A stretch of DNA of 64,000 bases from Trifolium pratense (lineage: Eukaryota; Streptophyta; Magnoliopsida; Fabales; Fabaceae): positions 40,912,338-40,976,337 of the forward strand of contig NC_060059.1 of the NCBI RefSeq assembly GCF_020283565.1, read 5' to 3'. The number at the start of each line of letters is the position of its first letter. The stretch's first letter is position 1. The position numbers and the translations under genes are program-made. The notes beneath the pieces were generated by a model. It saw only the letters and a list, made by a program, of their open reading frames with translations, searched no databases and was not told where the DNA came from. Below are positions 47,037 through 59,200 of the stretch, piece after piece.

Positions 47037-48740
47037 GTTTTTTTTATTAATGCATAATATGTTAATAGGTTGCACGTCAGTGTTTCATAAGTCACCAAAT
47101 AATTTCATTGGCATATTTTATTTTGTAATGGGTACAACCATAAAAATATGGTAAACTATCACAATTCATGTTCCTGTGTATTCCCTTTGACGATTATACT
47201 AACTTGGTGGGGGGTTTGGATTAGAAGTAGTAATTGTGAATCACTGTTGTCCACTTGATCTCATATAAATGGTAAAAATTATCCAGTAATAATTTAGTGA
47301 AATGTTTAAAGGAAATTTGTCGATCTTCAATCAATATAGCCAGAATCAATGAACTATGAATTTCATTTACTATGGTGGATCCAATTTTCGACCAGAATAT
47401 GATGCCAATGTCACAAACCAAGTTATTGATTATGTTCATCAGATATCATATTCATATCAATGGAAATGACATAGTAAATTGGTTGATTTCAAATCAATGG
47501 CTAGGATCAATTAACTGCAGATTTTATTTACTACGGTGAATCCATATCTCTGCCGATATACGAGGCCAATATAAAGTTATAATATCAACATTCTTCCCAA
47601 TCTTTCAATGAAATGGAGCATGTAGTAAGTCAACTATGACTTATCTTCTAGAACCATGATATGATACTTTGTAATGAGTCAAAGTAACTTCATGAGCCAA
47701 AATCCCAAAAGGTTGGTGAATTAATTTTGACAATCCTCCTTCAACCAAATTGAAAGGAAAAATAAAAAGTAAGTGAAAAGGAAAATCAATCAAATCTCAT
47801 CCCATCTTCACAATTAGTAGAAAGGCTAGTACATTTTTTGCTTTATTAACAATAATTGAAATGGATTATAGTCTTAAGGTCCTCAAGACTAGCCTAAGGT
47901 AAGATAAGGCCTAAACCTGAATATAAATTTTTAGCGTAAACAAATAGTGAGAAAAGATTCATATATGCAATTTTTGTTAGGTATGTCATAAAATTAGTGA
48001 GATACGTAGAGAGCTAAGTAGAGTTAGTTGGGATCTAAACCAAATAGTATTTGTTTTGCTTTATGCTTTGACCAACTCTGTGGTCTCTCTCACACACACA
48101 CATCTCTAAATTTGCATCCACATTCAGACACCTTAAAGCACCATGAGTATCAAAAAATCATTTCTATCTATAGGAGAAGACAAAGAGATGGAATAATAGC
48201 ACAACAACTGAGACAAGGATCCTGACATGTTACCATTTGACTTAAACCTGACAACAATAACATCAATTTTTCTAATGGAAATCATTTAGAACAATGGTTA
48301 GCTTAACTTTGAATCCTAGGTAGGGAAACATGCATTAATTTCTGTTTTTTTTAAAAGTAAACTTTTCCTAGGGGGTAATAATAAAAGTAAGCCTACTAGT
48401 ATCATCAGATTGCAATAAAATTAATAATCTGATTCCAAATCTGTTTCTAATTCATCAGATTAAAGCAACTCAGAATCATTTTTTTCATACTTGCTTAAAT
48501 TCAGACCCTACTCCATGTTTGAAATCCATTGAGGCTTCTAGTATCAGTTTTCACATTTCTCCTGATATGGCATCATCATCTGCAGAAAAATTGGAGGTAT
48601 TCTAAGTAGGTTTTCGTGACACTAATGTTCAGAATCCAATAAAACTGAAGCATCAATGAAAATGATGTCTTACACTGTTCTAAGAGCTTGCATGGCTTCT
48701 TCACTTAGACTTGGAGTATTTGTGTCATTGAGAATCCTTA
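47037..48740. other. Spacer between GUX and the TIR-NBS locus
   Basis: No gene was recognised. Diverged paired segments (47300-47400 and 47480-47560, sharing GATCAATKAACTRYRGATTTYATTTACTA) suggest an old duplication. Confidence 0.4.
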
Positions 48741-48744
48741 CAGA

Positions 48745-48860
48745 TTCCACTGAATCTGAATAAGTTCCTTCAAGAAGTTAAAATCTCTGGTGTATGCAGG
48801 AAGAAGTGTGAGGTCTAAATCTTTCAAGGATGTGCATCCTTTTGCATGGAATGCTCCTAC
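48745..48860 (-). pseudogene. Possible LRR-exon remnant of the TIR-NBS gene
   Basis: The minus strand reads GCTSLKDLDLTLLPAYTRDF, then NFLKELIQIQWNL and a stop. The wording resembles LRR or post-LRR parts of legume TNL proteins, and it lies on the expected side and strand. It is isolated, with no flanking LRR units, so the call is tentative. Confidence 0.25.
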
Positions 48861-49293
48861 ATGTGATGAATTGTTCTAATTTCTCGAATAACGTTACAAT
48901 CATTCAAATGAAGTTTCTTCAAAAATAAAATATCTGTGATGATGTATGCAGATATAAATCCAATATATGAAAAAACAGGTCTATCTATTTTACCTTGACC
49001 AACAAAGAAACACATATTTCAAGTAAATCATCTGACATATTGTAGAGACTGAAATGAAGCCATCCAATAGTCGAAACTAATTCTCTAACTGCACTACAAA
49101 GATCTGATCAACTGTTACAACATAAAAAAGGACAAATCAACCCACATGTATATATGCTAGAACTTCAACATGCATGTTTAAAGAACTTTACAAATTATAA
49201 AGGGAAAAAATTGTAAGCTGGCCATTACATTAGTAACCGTAATAAAGGTTTAAGATGAAAATAAAATCATCCATATGAATTTTATTCACTCAC

Positions 49294-51505
49294 CGTATTG
49301 TCTTCTAAAACTTCAACTATATCTTCAGGGCACCATAACCTGCTGCGCTTTCCAGGCTCTTTCGGTGATTCTTGTCTAACTATTTCTTTTCCCATGTCCT
49401 CTATCACGTCATGTAATGTTACCATACGAGACTCTGTTATCTTTATGAGAGATTTTTCCACCAACACCTGAATGTGATCTTCCATGTTGTCACCATGATG
49501 AGCATGAAGCATTTCATTGACGACTGCCAAATCATTTCCTTTGAAGCAACAAGCAATGTCAAGAAAAACACTTTTTTCTTCTTCTTCCAAAACATCAAAG
49601 CTCACTTTTAGGATCGTTTGCATCTTTTTATCAGGAATCCTTTCATAACGATCTAATGTAGATTTACATTGTTCTATTGTTTTATTAAATAGGTGAGAAC
49701 CTATTACTTCTAAAGCCAATGGAAGGCCAGAAGCATAAGTCAAGGTACGATTTAAAACATTTGCATAATTTGGACAAACTTTGTTGGTTTTAAAAGCTTT
49801 TTGTGTAAGCAATTTAAAAGCATCTTTCTTGCTCAACTCATGCACCTCATACGTACTTTCAACCCCGTGACATGTTAGCAACCCTTTGTCCCGAGTTGTG
49901 ATTATGACTCTACTGCCGAGACCAAACCAATCACGTCTTCCAGCAATAGCATTTAATTGTTTCTCCTCGTCAACATCATCTAGAAGCAAAAGAACCTTCT
50001 TTTGTCGGAGCCTTTGTTGTATTACTGACATTCCTTGTTTAACACTTGTTAACTCAATATCTTTCTCTCTGAATTTTCCCGAACGTTTTCAAGAAAACAA
50101 GAACCTTCAAATTGATGGACAATCAAATTATAGACTTCTAGAGCAAGAGTTGTTTTACCAATTCCACCAATTCCATGGATCCCTACCATGACAACTCTAT
50201 CATCACACCCAACATTCAAGAGCGAAAGTACATTTTGTCTTTGGGGCTCCAGTCCAACTCTATATTCAACAACAGGTAAAGTAACAGGTTTAATCTCTCT
50301 TGAGACTTGTTCCACAATCTTCCCAATAAACTCATGCTCATATCCATCCCTACCCAATAAGTGAACAGAAGTCATTCTATTGCATCATGTCTATATTTTG
50401 ACCACTTATTTGTTATAACTAAAACTATAAGAGTTTAACTTTAATAAAAAGCCTTAAATTTTTCCCTTTCATACCATTAATTTTTAAATGCAGTTGCACA
50501 ATTAGAGTGATGTGTCAAAATAGTGGTTTTTTATTGGATGTCATGTCACTTTATACTTTTTTTTTTGTGTTAACCCTCCAACTGTCACTATAAAACTAGT
50601 TTATACTAAAATGGAATTTCCATTACATCCAAACTATAAAGCTCGGTTTGGATAATAAACTTAATTAAGTCCTTATAGCATTTGTGTTTATCATATAAGT
50701 GCTTACTGCTTAAACTATTATAACAAAAGATAAAATAAAGTCAAACTATTTTCTTATAAGCTTTAAGCAGTTTTCATAAGCTATCCTAGAAAGCATATCA
50801 AAATAAGCTAAAAACAACTTATGGACATGTTATTAATCATAAGCTATTAGAAACAATGTTTATACTGACAAGTAGTTATACCAGTAGATAAGTCAATCCA
50901 TATAAGTCGATCCAAACAAACCCTAAGAGTCTCACAAAGTGCTTATACTCATAAGTTCAAATAAGTCAATCGAAACAAACCGTAATAGTAATAATCAGAA
51001 AAATAAATAGAAAATATAAGAATTTGGCTAACCCCTTTTTGTAATGAAATCCAGCTAAATAAGCAACTTGTTTGAGAGCTTTCTTCCATTTCTCCAACCT
51101 ATCAATCTCACCATTATACCTAACCTCATGTACAGCCATTGCTTCTCCAAAACTCCCATTCAACTTCCTCACAATCGACGGCTCCACATCATAAAAAACC
51201 GGCCAAACCAAAACCCCATTTTCCGTCACACAATCAAGAATTTTACAAAGTTCTTGTAAGCAAAATGATGAAGATGCGTAATTCTTTGAAAGTACGACGA
51301 TTGCGATTCTGGAATTCTCAATAGCTTTTAGAAGTGAAGGTGTGATTTGGTCACCTTTTTGAAGGTGGTTGTCGTCGATGAAGGTGGTGATTCCTTTGTC
51401 GTGGAGAGCTTTGTGGAGATAGCCGATGAAAGTGTAGCGAGTGTCGATGCCTCTGAAGCTTAAGAAAACGTCGTAGGTGAATGTATAGGTGATTGAAGAA
51501 GCCAT
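49294..51505 (-). pseudogene. TIR-NBS disease-resistance gene, frameshifted and lacking LRR
   Basis: TNL proteins sense pathogen effectors; the TIR domain is an NADase and the NB-ARC a nucleotide switch. Exon 1 (51505-51033) codes for a TIR domain: YDVFLSFRGIDTR, then GITTFIDD and SRIAIVVLSKNYASS. Exon 2 (50349-49294) has P-loop GIHGIGGIGKTTLA, then, in another frame, kinase-2 VLLLLDDVD, RVIITTRDKGLL, GLPLALEVIGSHL and LHDVIEDMGKEIV. The break is at about 50060-50085: after CFLENVRENS the residues normally expected (about 17, then GEKDI) are missing and the frame changes, so a small deletion is inferred. Exon 2 ends at a good donor (GGTGAGT), but no convincing LRR exons follow. The original start could be the ATG at 51526, but 51505 (MASS) fits the family. 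Confidence 0.83.
50643..50985. mobile_element. MITE in the TIR-NBS intron
   Basis: CGGTTTGGATAATAAAC at the left mirrors the right end (CAATCGAAACAAACCG). The interior has repeated CATAAGCTAT and ATAAGTCRATCC words. Resembles the MITEs at 12698-12958 and 28093-28217. Confidence 0.5.
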
Positions 51506-51691
51506 AAGAAGAAGAAGTTGAATCAATGAAGTGTGTATATTATCGAGTTTCCAAATTCATTGAAGAAGATGATTGAAATTTGTTGACTTTCCAAAATAAG
51601 TGCCGTAGTAAATATCTTAATCAAAGCTATAGATTATACTCACTCACTCCTTTCCAAAACAAGTGTCCTCTTTTTCTTTTTTTTTTTTTTT

Positions 51692-51877
51692 GGAAAATGC
51701 TAAACAGTGCTCCCGGGCACTAGTTAATGATACAAATATAGAAGTTTTATCTCGTAAATTGTGCATTTAATGTTTTAATGATGTAAAAAGTTATTCTCTC
51801 TCATCATTAACTTTATCATTTGTTTCCTTTTTTAGTATGCTTAACTAGTGCCCCAGGGGCACTGTTTAGCATGACCC
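51692..51877. mobile_element. Short MITE, copy 2 of a pair
   Basis: The ends AATGCTAAACAGTGCTCCCG and GCCCCAGGGGCACTGTTTAG (continuing CATGACC) are inverted. Same family and size as 17551-17736. It lies about 190 bp upstream of the TIR-NBS start codon. Confidence 0.68.
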
Positions 51878-52959
51878 TTTTTTTTTTAAGAGAAAAATAT
51901 ATGAACTCGGGGTCGACCAATACCAACAATGTTTTCTGCCACGTCATCCCACTTCATGCCACTTTCTTAACATGGCAAAATGATAGTTATTTATTGGATG
52001 ATCTTGTAAAATTATTTACACCGTCGGTGCATCTCCATTAAAGACATCTTCGTTAATTAGATTGGTCCCTAAAAAAAGGTCTTAAGATGATCAAACTGAT
52101 TAACGAATATGTCTTCCAAAAACCTATTCAGACCTTTTTTTTTTCTTTAAGGGACCAATGTGAAACCAAAAAAATCTTTGAGTGACATTTTACCAATTAA
52201 GCCTTTAAATTTACAATCTTTAATAATACTCTAACTAAATATATTAATGATTAAAATTGTGTATCGGCGGTGTTAGAAATAAAAATCAATATTTTGAAAC
52301 AATTCGGCTCATAAAAAAAATACAGTAAAAAAAACTTGATATATTTAGTTCAAAAAAACTTGATATCCTAAAATATAAGTAAAAATGAGTCAAAAAACTT
52401 GATGTATTTAGTTCAAAATTTGGTGTAAATACATTCAATTTTATTGATCAGATTTTGCTTATATTTTATGACGAATGGAGTATTATACTTAAATGATTTT
52501 TAATTAATTAGGGTTGCCAACCAAATAGTATTTGTTGACGGCTGACGCAAATAGGAATCTATAAATAGGAAGAAACAAAGCATTCATCTCATTACACACT
52601 CTTCCTTCCTTCTTCACTATATATATATATATATGCTTTGTCTCTCTGTTGCTTAATTTCACATTTCATCCATAAAGCACGAATTCTGATACGGACACTG
52701 CTAATGTAAAAATGATAGGACATCGATATCACTACATATTTATAAAACATATAAATTGATAATCAAAATATATACATATAAATTTAATTTGAGCAAGTTA
52801 TTTATCCATATACGATCGAAAAAACTAAAAATATCATAATTAAAATGTAATGTCTTCACTCTCTCATTGATCAATATTATTGTTTCTACACATCTTTAAC
52901 TCTTGTAGATATGTCTGATATGCGCCTAAGAAGAGTATAAGCAAAGAAATAATAATTAT
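51878..52959. other. Spacer between TIR-NBS and AMP deaminase
   Basis: AT-rich DNA. A repeated AAAACTTGATAT..TTTAGTTCAAAA block occurs at 52330-52420. A CTATATATATATATATAT run at 52618-52635 precedes CTTTGTCTCTC. No gene was recognised. Confidence 0.4.
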
Positions 52960-53140
52960 TTTTGGGACACTTGTCCGACACGTGTTATACGAGTATTTTA
53001 CAAGTGTCGGACACTGATCATAGGAGTGTCAAATTAAAGAAAAAATTGAATTTTTTCCGACACCGATATGAGCTATCCGACACGTGTCGAACGAGTGTTA
53101 TACGAGTGTCGGACACCGATACCGCGACAAGCCTAATCAT
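52960..53140. repeat. Repeat rich in CCGACACGTGTCG-type palindromes
   Basis: Words TCCGACACGTGT, AAGTGTCGGACACTGAT and GAGTGTCGGACACCGATACC repeat through the block, partly inverted. The block ends about 100 bp before the AMP deaminase start codon and may lie in its leader or promoter. ACACGTGT contains the G-box core CACGTG. Confidence 0.55.
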
Positions 53141-53244
53141 AGTCTAATCATTGTCGGTGCTTCCTAGCATTTCATATAAACTTAATAATAGTAACAAAAT
53201 TACACTCTTTTTCACTTTTTCGCACTATTCCCAAACAGAGATAG

Positions 53245-56200
53245 ATGGACTGCTATTTTTTGCATTTAGCAATGGCGGCGCTCGTCGGAGCTTTTGCCGT
53301 CGTCATCTCTGCTTACTTTTTGCACCGTAAGACACTCTTACAACTTCTTGACTTCGCTCGTATCGTTGCCGAGGAGAAGCTGAATGGACCTGTTACAGTT
53401 CGAGGGATTCCGGCCGGGTTGCCTCAGCTGCATGCTGTCCATGAAGGTATGTATATTTATGAACGAACTGATTTATAATAGAGTCAGTTAATATCTGATA
53501 TATGATTGAATTGAATTCATGTGCTTGTTTGATATGTGCTATGCTATGCTATGATACACTTAAACAAACATGAACACCGAACACCACACCGACACTATCC
53601 ACCAACCATTAGTAATTTAAGAAAATTGAATTGATTGAATATAATAGAAAATGTTGGTATTTGTGTCCGACACTATACACACCTTGTGTGTGTAAGTAAA
53701 TTGAAATGAAAAGATTAAGTTTTTACCAATGAAACATAGACACAAACACCCGACACATGGACAACAATGATAATAATTTTTTAGAAAATGACATAATTCA
53801 GTCTAATTTTATGTTTCGATGTGAGATGCTGACATGTGTCAGACATTAGGACACACCTTTAATCAAAAGTGTCTGTCAGACATTAGGACACACCTTTGAT
53901 TAGAAGTGTCGGACATTAGGACACGCCTTTGATCAGAATTGTCGGTGCTACAGATGTTTTTACGTTTTGTACTTGCTTTCTTCTTGTATGGCCTTACTAT
54001 CGATGCACGACCCACGTAAATAAATTAATTGTCTAGTTTGATCTCAGCATTGTTTTACTGGTTAATTAGAAAAATGTATGCTGTGTACAGCAAAATCAGC
54101 ACTTTTAGGTACCCAGAAGAGAAAAGTTATGAGGCCAATTTCTCCCAAGTCTCCTGTGGCAAGTGCTAGTGTCTTTGAGAGTGTTGAAGAATCAGATGAT
54201 GATGATATTGTTGACCATACCAAACTAGATACTACATATCTTCACAGCAATGGAGATGTTGTAAGTTGCTGTTTAGCATTCATTCATATGATATTCTATA
54301 ATTTCTGTAAATGAAAAATGTTTGCTCTTAAAATAATAAGTTGCTATCCTAATTCTTCTAAAATCAGTATTTACCCAATTGTGGAAATGCTAATAATGAA
54401 GACCGGATGCCGGTTGTAGTTTCAAGTATGATCCATTCTCATAGTTTTTATAGTGACCTACATGGTGTGCAGTCTGGTCCAATTGCAGCTGATATTCTAC
54501 GGAAAGAGCCAGAGCATGAAACCTTTACTAGACTTATAACTACGACTATTGGTACGGAGTTTTGGTCTTTCTCTTGAATGCAATTATTTACTTTTAAAAT
54601 GGGGTTTCTCATAGCATGCACAACAAAGTCCTCTTCCTTTATCACTTATGCAGATTGTAATAACGTTTTGGAAAGACATTTATTAGTTTATACTTCATTT
54701 CTATTTTTTTGGTTTAGAGGCTCCATCACCTGATGAAGCGAAAGCCTACATGATGCTTCAAGAATGCCTTGAAATGAGAAAGAGATATGTGTTTAGAGAA
54801 TCAATTGCTCCATGGGAAAAAGAAGTTATATCTGACACTAGAGCTCCAAAACCTAATCCAGAGCCATTCTTTTACGCCCCTGAAGAAAAATCTGATGTGA
54901 GTATATTACTTTGTTTTTCTAGCGAATACTTGGTTATCCTAAAGGTATACACTTTGTGAAGAAATGAATGTTATACATAATACACTTTGTGAAGAAATGA
55001 ATGTTACTTCTGTTGTGATGCAGCACTACTTTAAAATGCAAGATGGGGTCCTTCATGTATATCCAAGCATAGATTGTAAGTATATATGTCGGGAATTTGT
55101 ATTTGTTCTGTAACTTTTTTTTTTTATTTTACCATTCCTGTAGGGATTCTTATGCAACTTTTCTTGTTATCTGCAGCAAAACAAGAACTTTTTCCTGTTG
55201 CAGATGCAACTACCTTTTTCACTGACCTCCATCATATAAATCGAGTCGCAGCAGCGGGGAACATACGGACATTATCTCATCACCGGCTTCAACATCTAGA
55301 ACACGTAATTATAATTTTAAGTTTCTGATTATGAGTAACAAAGTACAGGATATGTTTGTATTTTAGTCACAGGCAAGGTCAGCTGGTTTTTGACAATTTG
55401 TGTATGTACTCAAGCTGTTCATTCTTCATTCGAGGCTAAATGCTGATAAGGAATTTCGTGCCCAAAAGAGTACTCCTCATCGAGACATCTACAATGTTAG
55501 GAAAGTTGATACTCATATCCACCACTCAGCATGCATGCACCAGTGGGATCTTTTAAAGTTTATAAAAAATAAGCTGAGGAAAGAACCTGATGAGGTGAAA
55601 ATTTGTGTTTATTTTTGTGTTATCACTTGCTTTAATTTGCTGTATATTTATTTTGTGGAGTTACTATTCCAAATTCCTTTTCAAGATAAAACAATTTTTT
55701 TGTCATAATTTTCTATACTGAGTAAATAAATACTGTCAAACCGTAGGTTCGTGTATTGTGCATGTTTTAATAAACATTAGATGAATATGGTTCAGCTTAT
55801 AACAGCTTATGGAAATGGAATTATGTTAGTTTAAATATTATGAATCATATTTTGGGATGATGATATTCATTGCATATTATTGAAACCTTGAAAAATTCTA
55901 ACTTCATTCAGGTCGTAATATATCGAGATGGAACTTATCTGACCTTGAAAGAAGTTTTTGAGAGTCTGGATTTGACTGGGTAACGAACATCTCTATAATT
56001 TCTACTATAATTATAATTCAAAACAAAGCTTGGTTGGTAATAAAGTACAATACTTTTTTTTCTTCCAAACAGATACGACCTCAATGTTGATCTTTTGGAC
56101 GTTCATGCAGACAAGAGTACATTTCATCGCTTTGACAATTTCAATCGTAAGTACAATCCATGTGGTCAGAGTAGGCTCAGAGAGATATTTCTGAAGCAGG

Positions 56201-59200
56201 ATAATCTCATTCAAGGTATTCCTTCCATTGCTCTTAATGGTATTATAGAAAAAGACAAATCATTCCGTCAAAAGTACCAAAATTTATTAGTTTTCTTGGT
56301 ATGTATAAATAACTCTAAAACGACGACTTAGAGAGAATGGAGGGAGTAATATTTTTAGGTATAGTGGGATCTCTTTGCTTAGTTGTTCTTTGTTGTTAAC
56401 TTTACAAAAAACTTCAGGATCTGAAAGGAAGAGTCAAACATTATCATAATCATCTAATCTAATAAATATCTGTACTGTAATGGATATACTCTTTCCTACC
56501 TTGTCTATTTGTCACATTTGTTGTTAAAGACAACATAAGTTGGATGGATAGCTGAGTGATTAATAGCATTAGGTACTGATGGAAGATAAAATTTATTTTG
56601 TTCAAGATGGATGTGCCTCAATTCAATGTTCTGCGAGATTATGTCATAATGTCATTAATTTGTTTTGGAAAAGAAGTACCATGGGTTCTCAAAATGGAAC
56701 GTTTAAGGTCTTTAACTAATACATGGATGGATAATTCTTTAAGGATGGTGAGATTGATTGAAATTTGTATTATTTATAAGGTATGGATTTTGAATTTGAA
56801 ATGGCCAGTCGGCCTCTAAAAGCAGTTTACGTATACGTTTTTCAAAAGCAAAGTAGTAGAAGAAACAAAAAAGCAAAACATTCCCAGATGAATTTAAAAA
56901 ATTCATAGAAGTCATTTGGGAGTTTACTGTTATGATTTGTGTTAGTTATCTTCAATTTTAAGGCATCTTTTACATATGCTTATACTATTGTGTTGCACTG
57001 ATTAGGTCGTTACCTTGCCGAGATGACAAAGGATGTAATTGCTGATCTTGAAGCCAGTAAATATCTGGTGATTGGCACCTTGCATTTTTTTTTCCCTTTT
57101 ATATTAAAATACCTGCAATATAATACTTAATTTTGGCTGCCTATTTGATTCACAGATGGCTGAGTATAGAATATCAATATATGGTAGGAAACAAAGTGAG
57201 TGGGATCAACTAGCTAGTTGGATAGTGAATAATGGACTATACAGCCAGAATGTTGTTTGGCTGATTCAGGTATTCTCCCGTTATTTGCTTCTCAGTGTTA
57301 ATTTAATATTCATATGCATAAATCATCATTCCTGTAGTACATACTTTTGTACAATGTCGCAAATTTCAGCTTCGTAAGTTATTCTCTTGATGTTCTCATT
57401 AGAAATGCTAAGTGTTGGTTGTTGATGGTAGTTCTTTCAAAATTTTCTTGCAGCTTCCAAGGTTGTACAATGTGTACAAAGAAAATGGAATTGTGACTTC
57501 ATTCCAGAACATCCTTGACAATATCTTCATTCCACTTTTTGAGGTTACTGTGGATCCCGATTCACATCCTCAGCTACATGTTTTCTTGAAACAGGTGTGA
57601 TACAATTTCAATTAATTTTTATTATGTTGGTTACCTATGTTGGCTGTGCTGCTGATGGTAGTATTGCATTTTATAACCTATAACTTGTTAAACAAGGTAA
57701 AACAGTTTAAACGACTGCAAATATGCACCGCACAAGTTGAATTTTCTGCTATTAGTAAAATGGTTTTATACATATGTTAACAATCACATTTTATTTATTT
57801 TGTATCTTCTTTGTGCAATATAACATCCATTACCCAGTTATTAATGTTGTATTTATATTTACATTTTTAGGTTGTTGGTTTTGATTTGGTGGATGATGAA
57901 AGCAAGGGGGAAAGACAGCCAACCAAACACATGCCTACACCCGCTCAATGGACTAATGAACATAATCCAGCATATTCATGTTGGTGTAAGCCCTAGAGGC
58001 CAATAAATGTATTGAATAATTTACTTATCAAATAAAAGGCTTTTCTTTATTAATTTTATATATGTTAAAATGATAAAGTCCCTAGAATAGTCAGTTCACT
58101 TATGGAACGTTAAGTATGACTTAAATCGTGAGATTCCATTAAATATAAGAACACTATTCTTAAACATATCCATAGTCAAGCTTTATTGTGAAATGGGATA
58201 ACGTTAAAGCATAAAGACTATTATGTTGGTAGACTGATGATCATATCTCACTGATCATGGATAATGAGTTATCAAGTCTTCACATAGATATAAATGTTAA
58301 GGGTAACTTTATATCGGATTGACCCACCATGAGAATACTACATAGAGTGTTATGAAATGTCATAAGTTTTCTCATAGTGATAAAAGGTGTATTCCACCCT
58401 TCGACCTGAAACCACTATGTACCCTAGATGCAGGAGTGTAATACCTTGTTGCCATTCAAACGTTATCCGTAACTGGATAATTATAAAGTTGGTTGATGGG
58501 TATCCCACGAATCATGCTGAGGGACATGAGTGACCTAGATGGAATTTGTCCCTCCTACATAACGGGAGATATGTCTATGGGCCCAATATTGAACTAGACA
58601 AGGATGACATACTATGCCTTGTGTTCAATATAGACATGAGGGCAAAAGGGTAATTGTGCACAAGATATTTATCACGGAAAGGTTAGTCAGATCACGTGAC
58701 ATTCCTGTGACTTGGGTAACAGTGATGTGTTGCTAGATACCGCTCACTATTTATAATATTACGATTAATATTATTGCCAACGTCATAAGAACCTACAGGG
58801 TCACACACATAAGGACAGTTAAGAAGGGAAAAATAAGTAAGACTTATTGCGGGGGTGCAGTTAGTGACAAACGGTTATTGGGCTTGAGAAGCCCAATTTC
58901 GTGTAAACTAAAGACCTCATAAGAAACTCTATAAATAGAGCTTTATGAAGTTCAGTAGTGACGTTTTTACAAACCCTAACCGAATTTAGAGAAATTCTGA
59001 ATTTCTTTAAACCCTAAACCGCACAAAATTCCCTCAGCCTTCATCCAAGAACAGCTAGCACTGTGAGATCGAAGGTTCCTGTTCGTGTGGACTAAGTGGA
59101 GGTGCTGCAAGTGCGGTGCTTGTGATCAAGAAAGGCGGCCACAAATTTGTTCTTCAAAGGTAATATTCTAGACCTGATCATGCTCATTCACAAGAATCCA

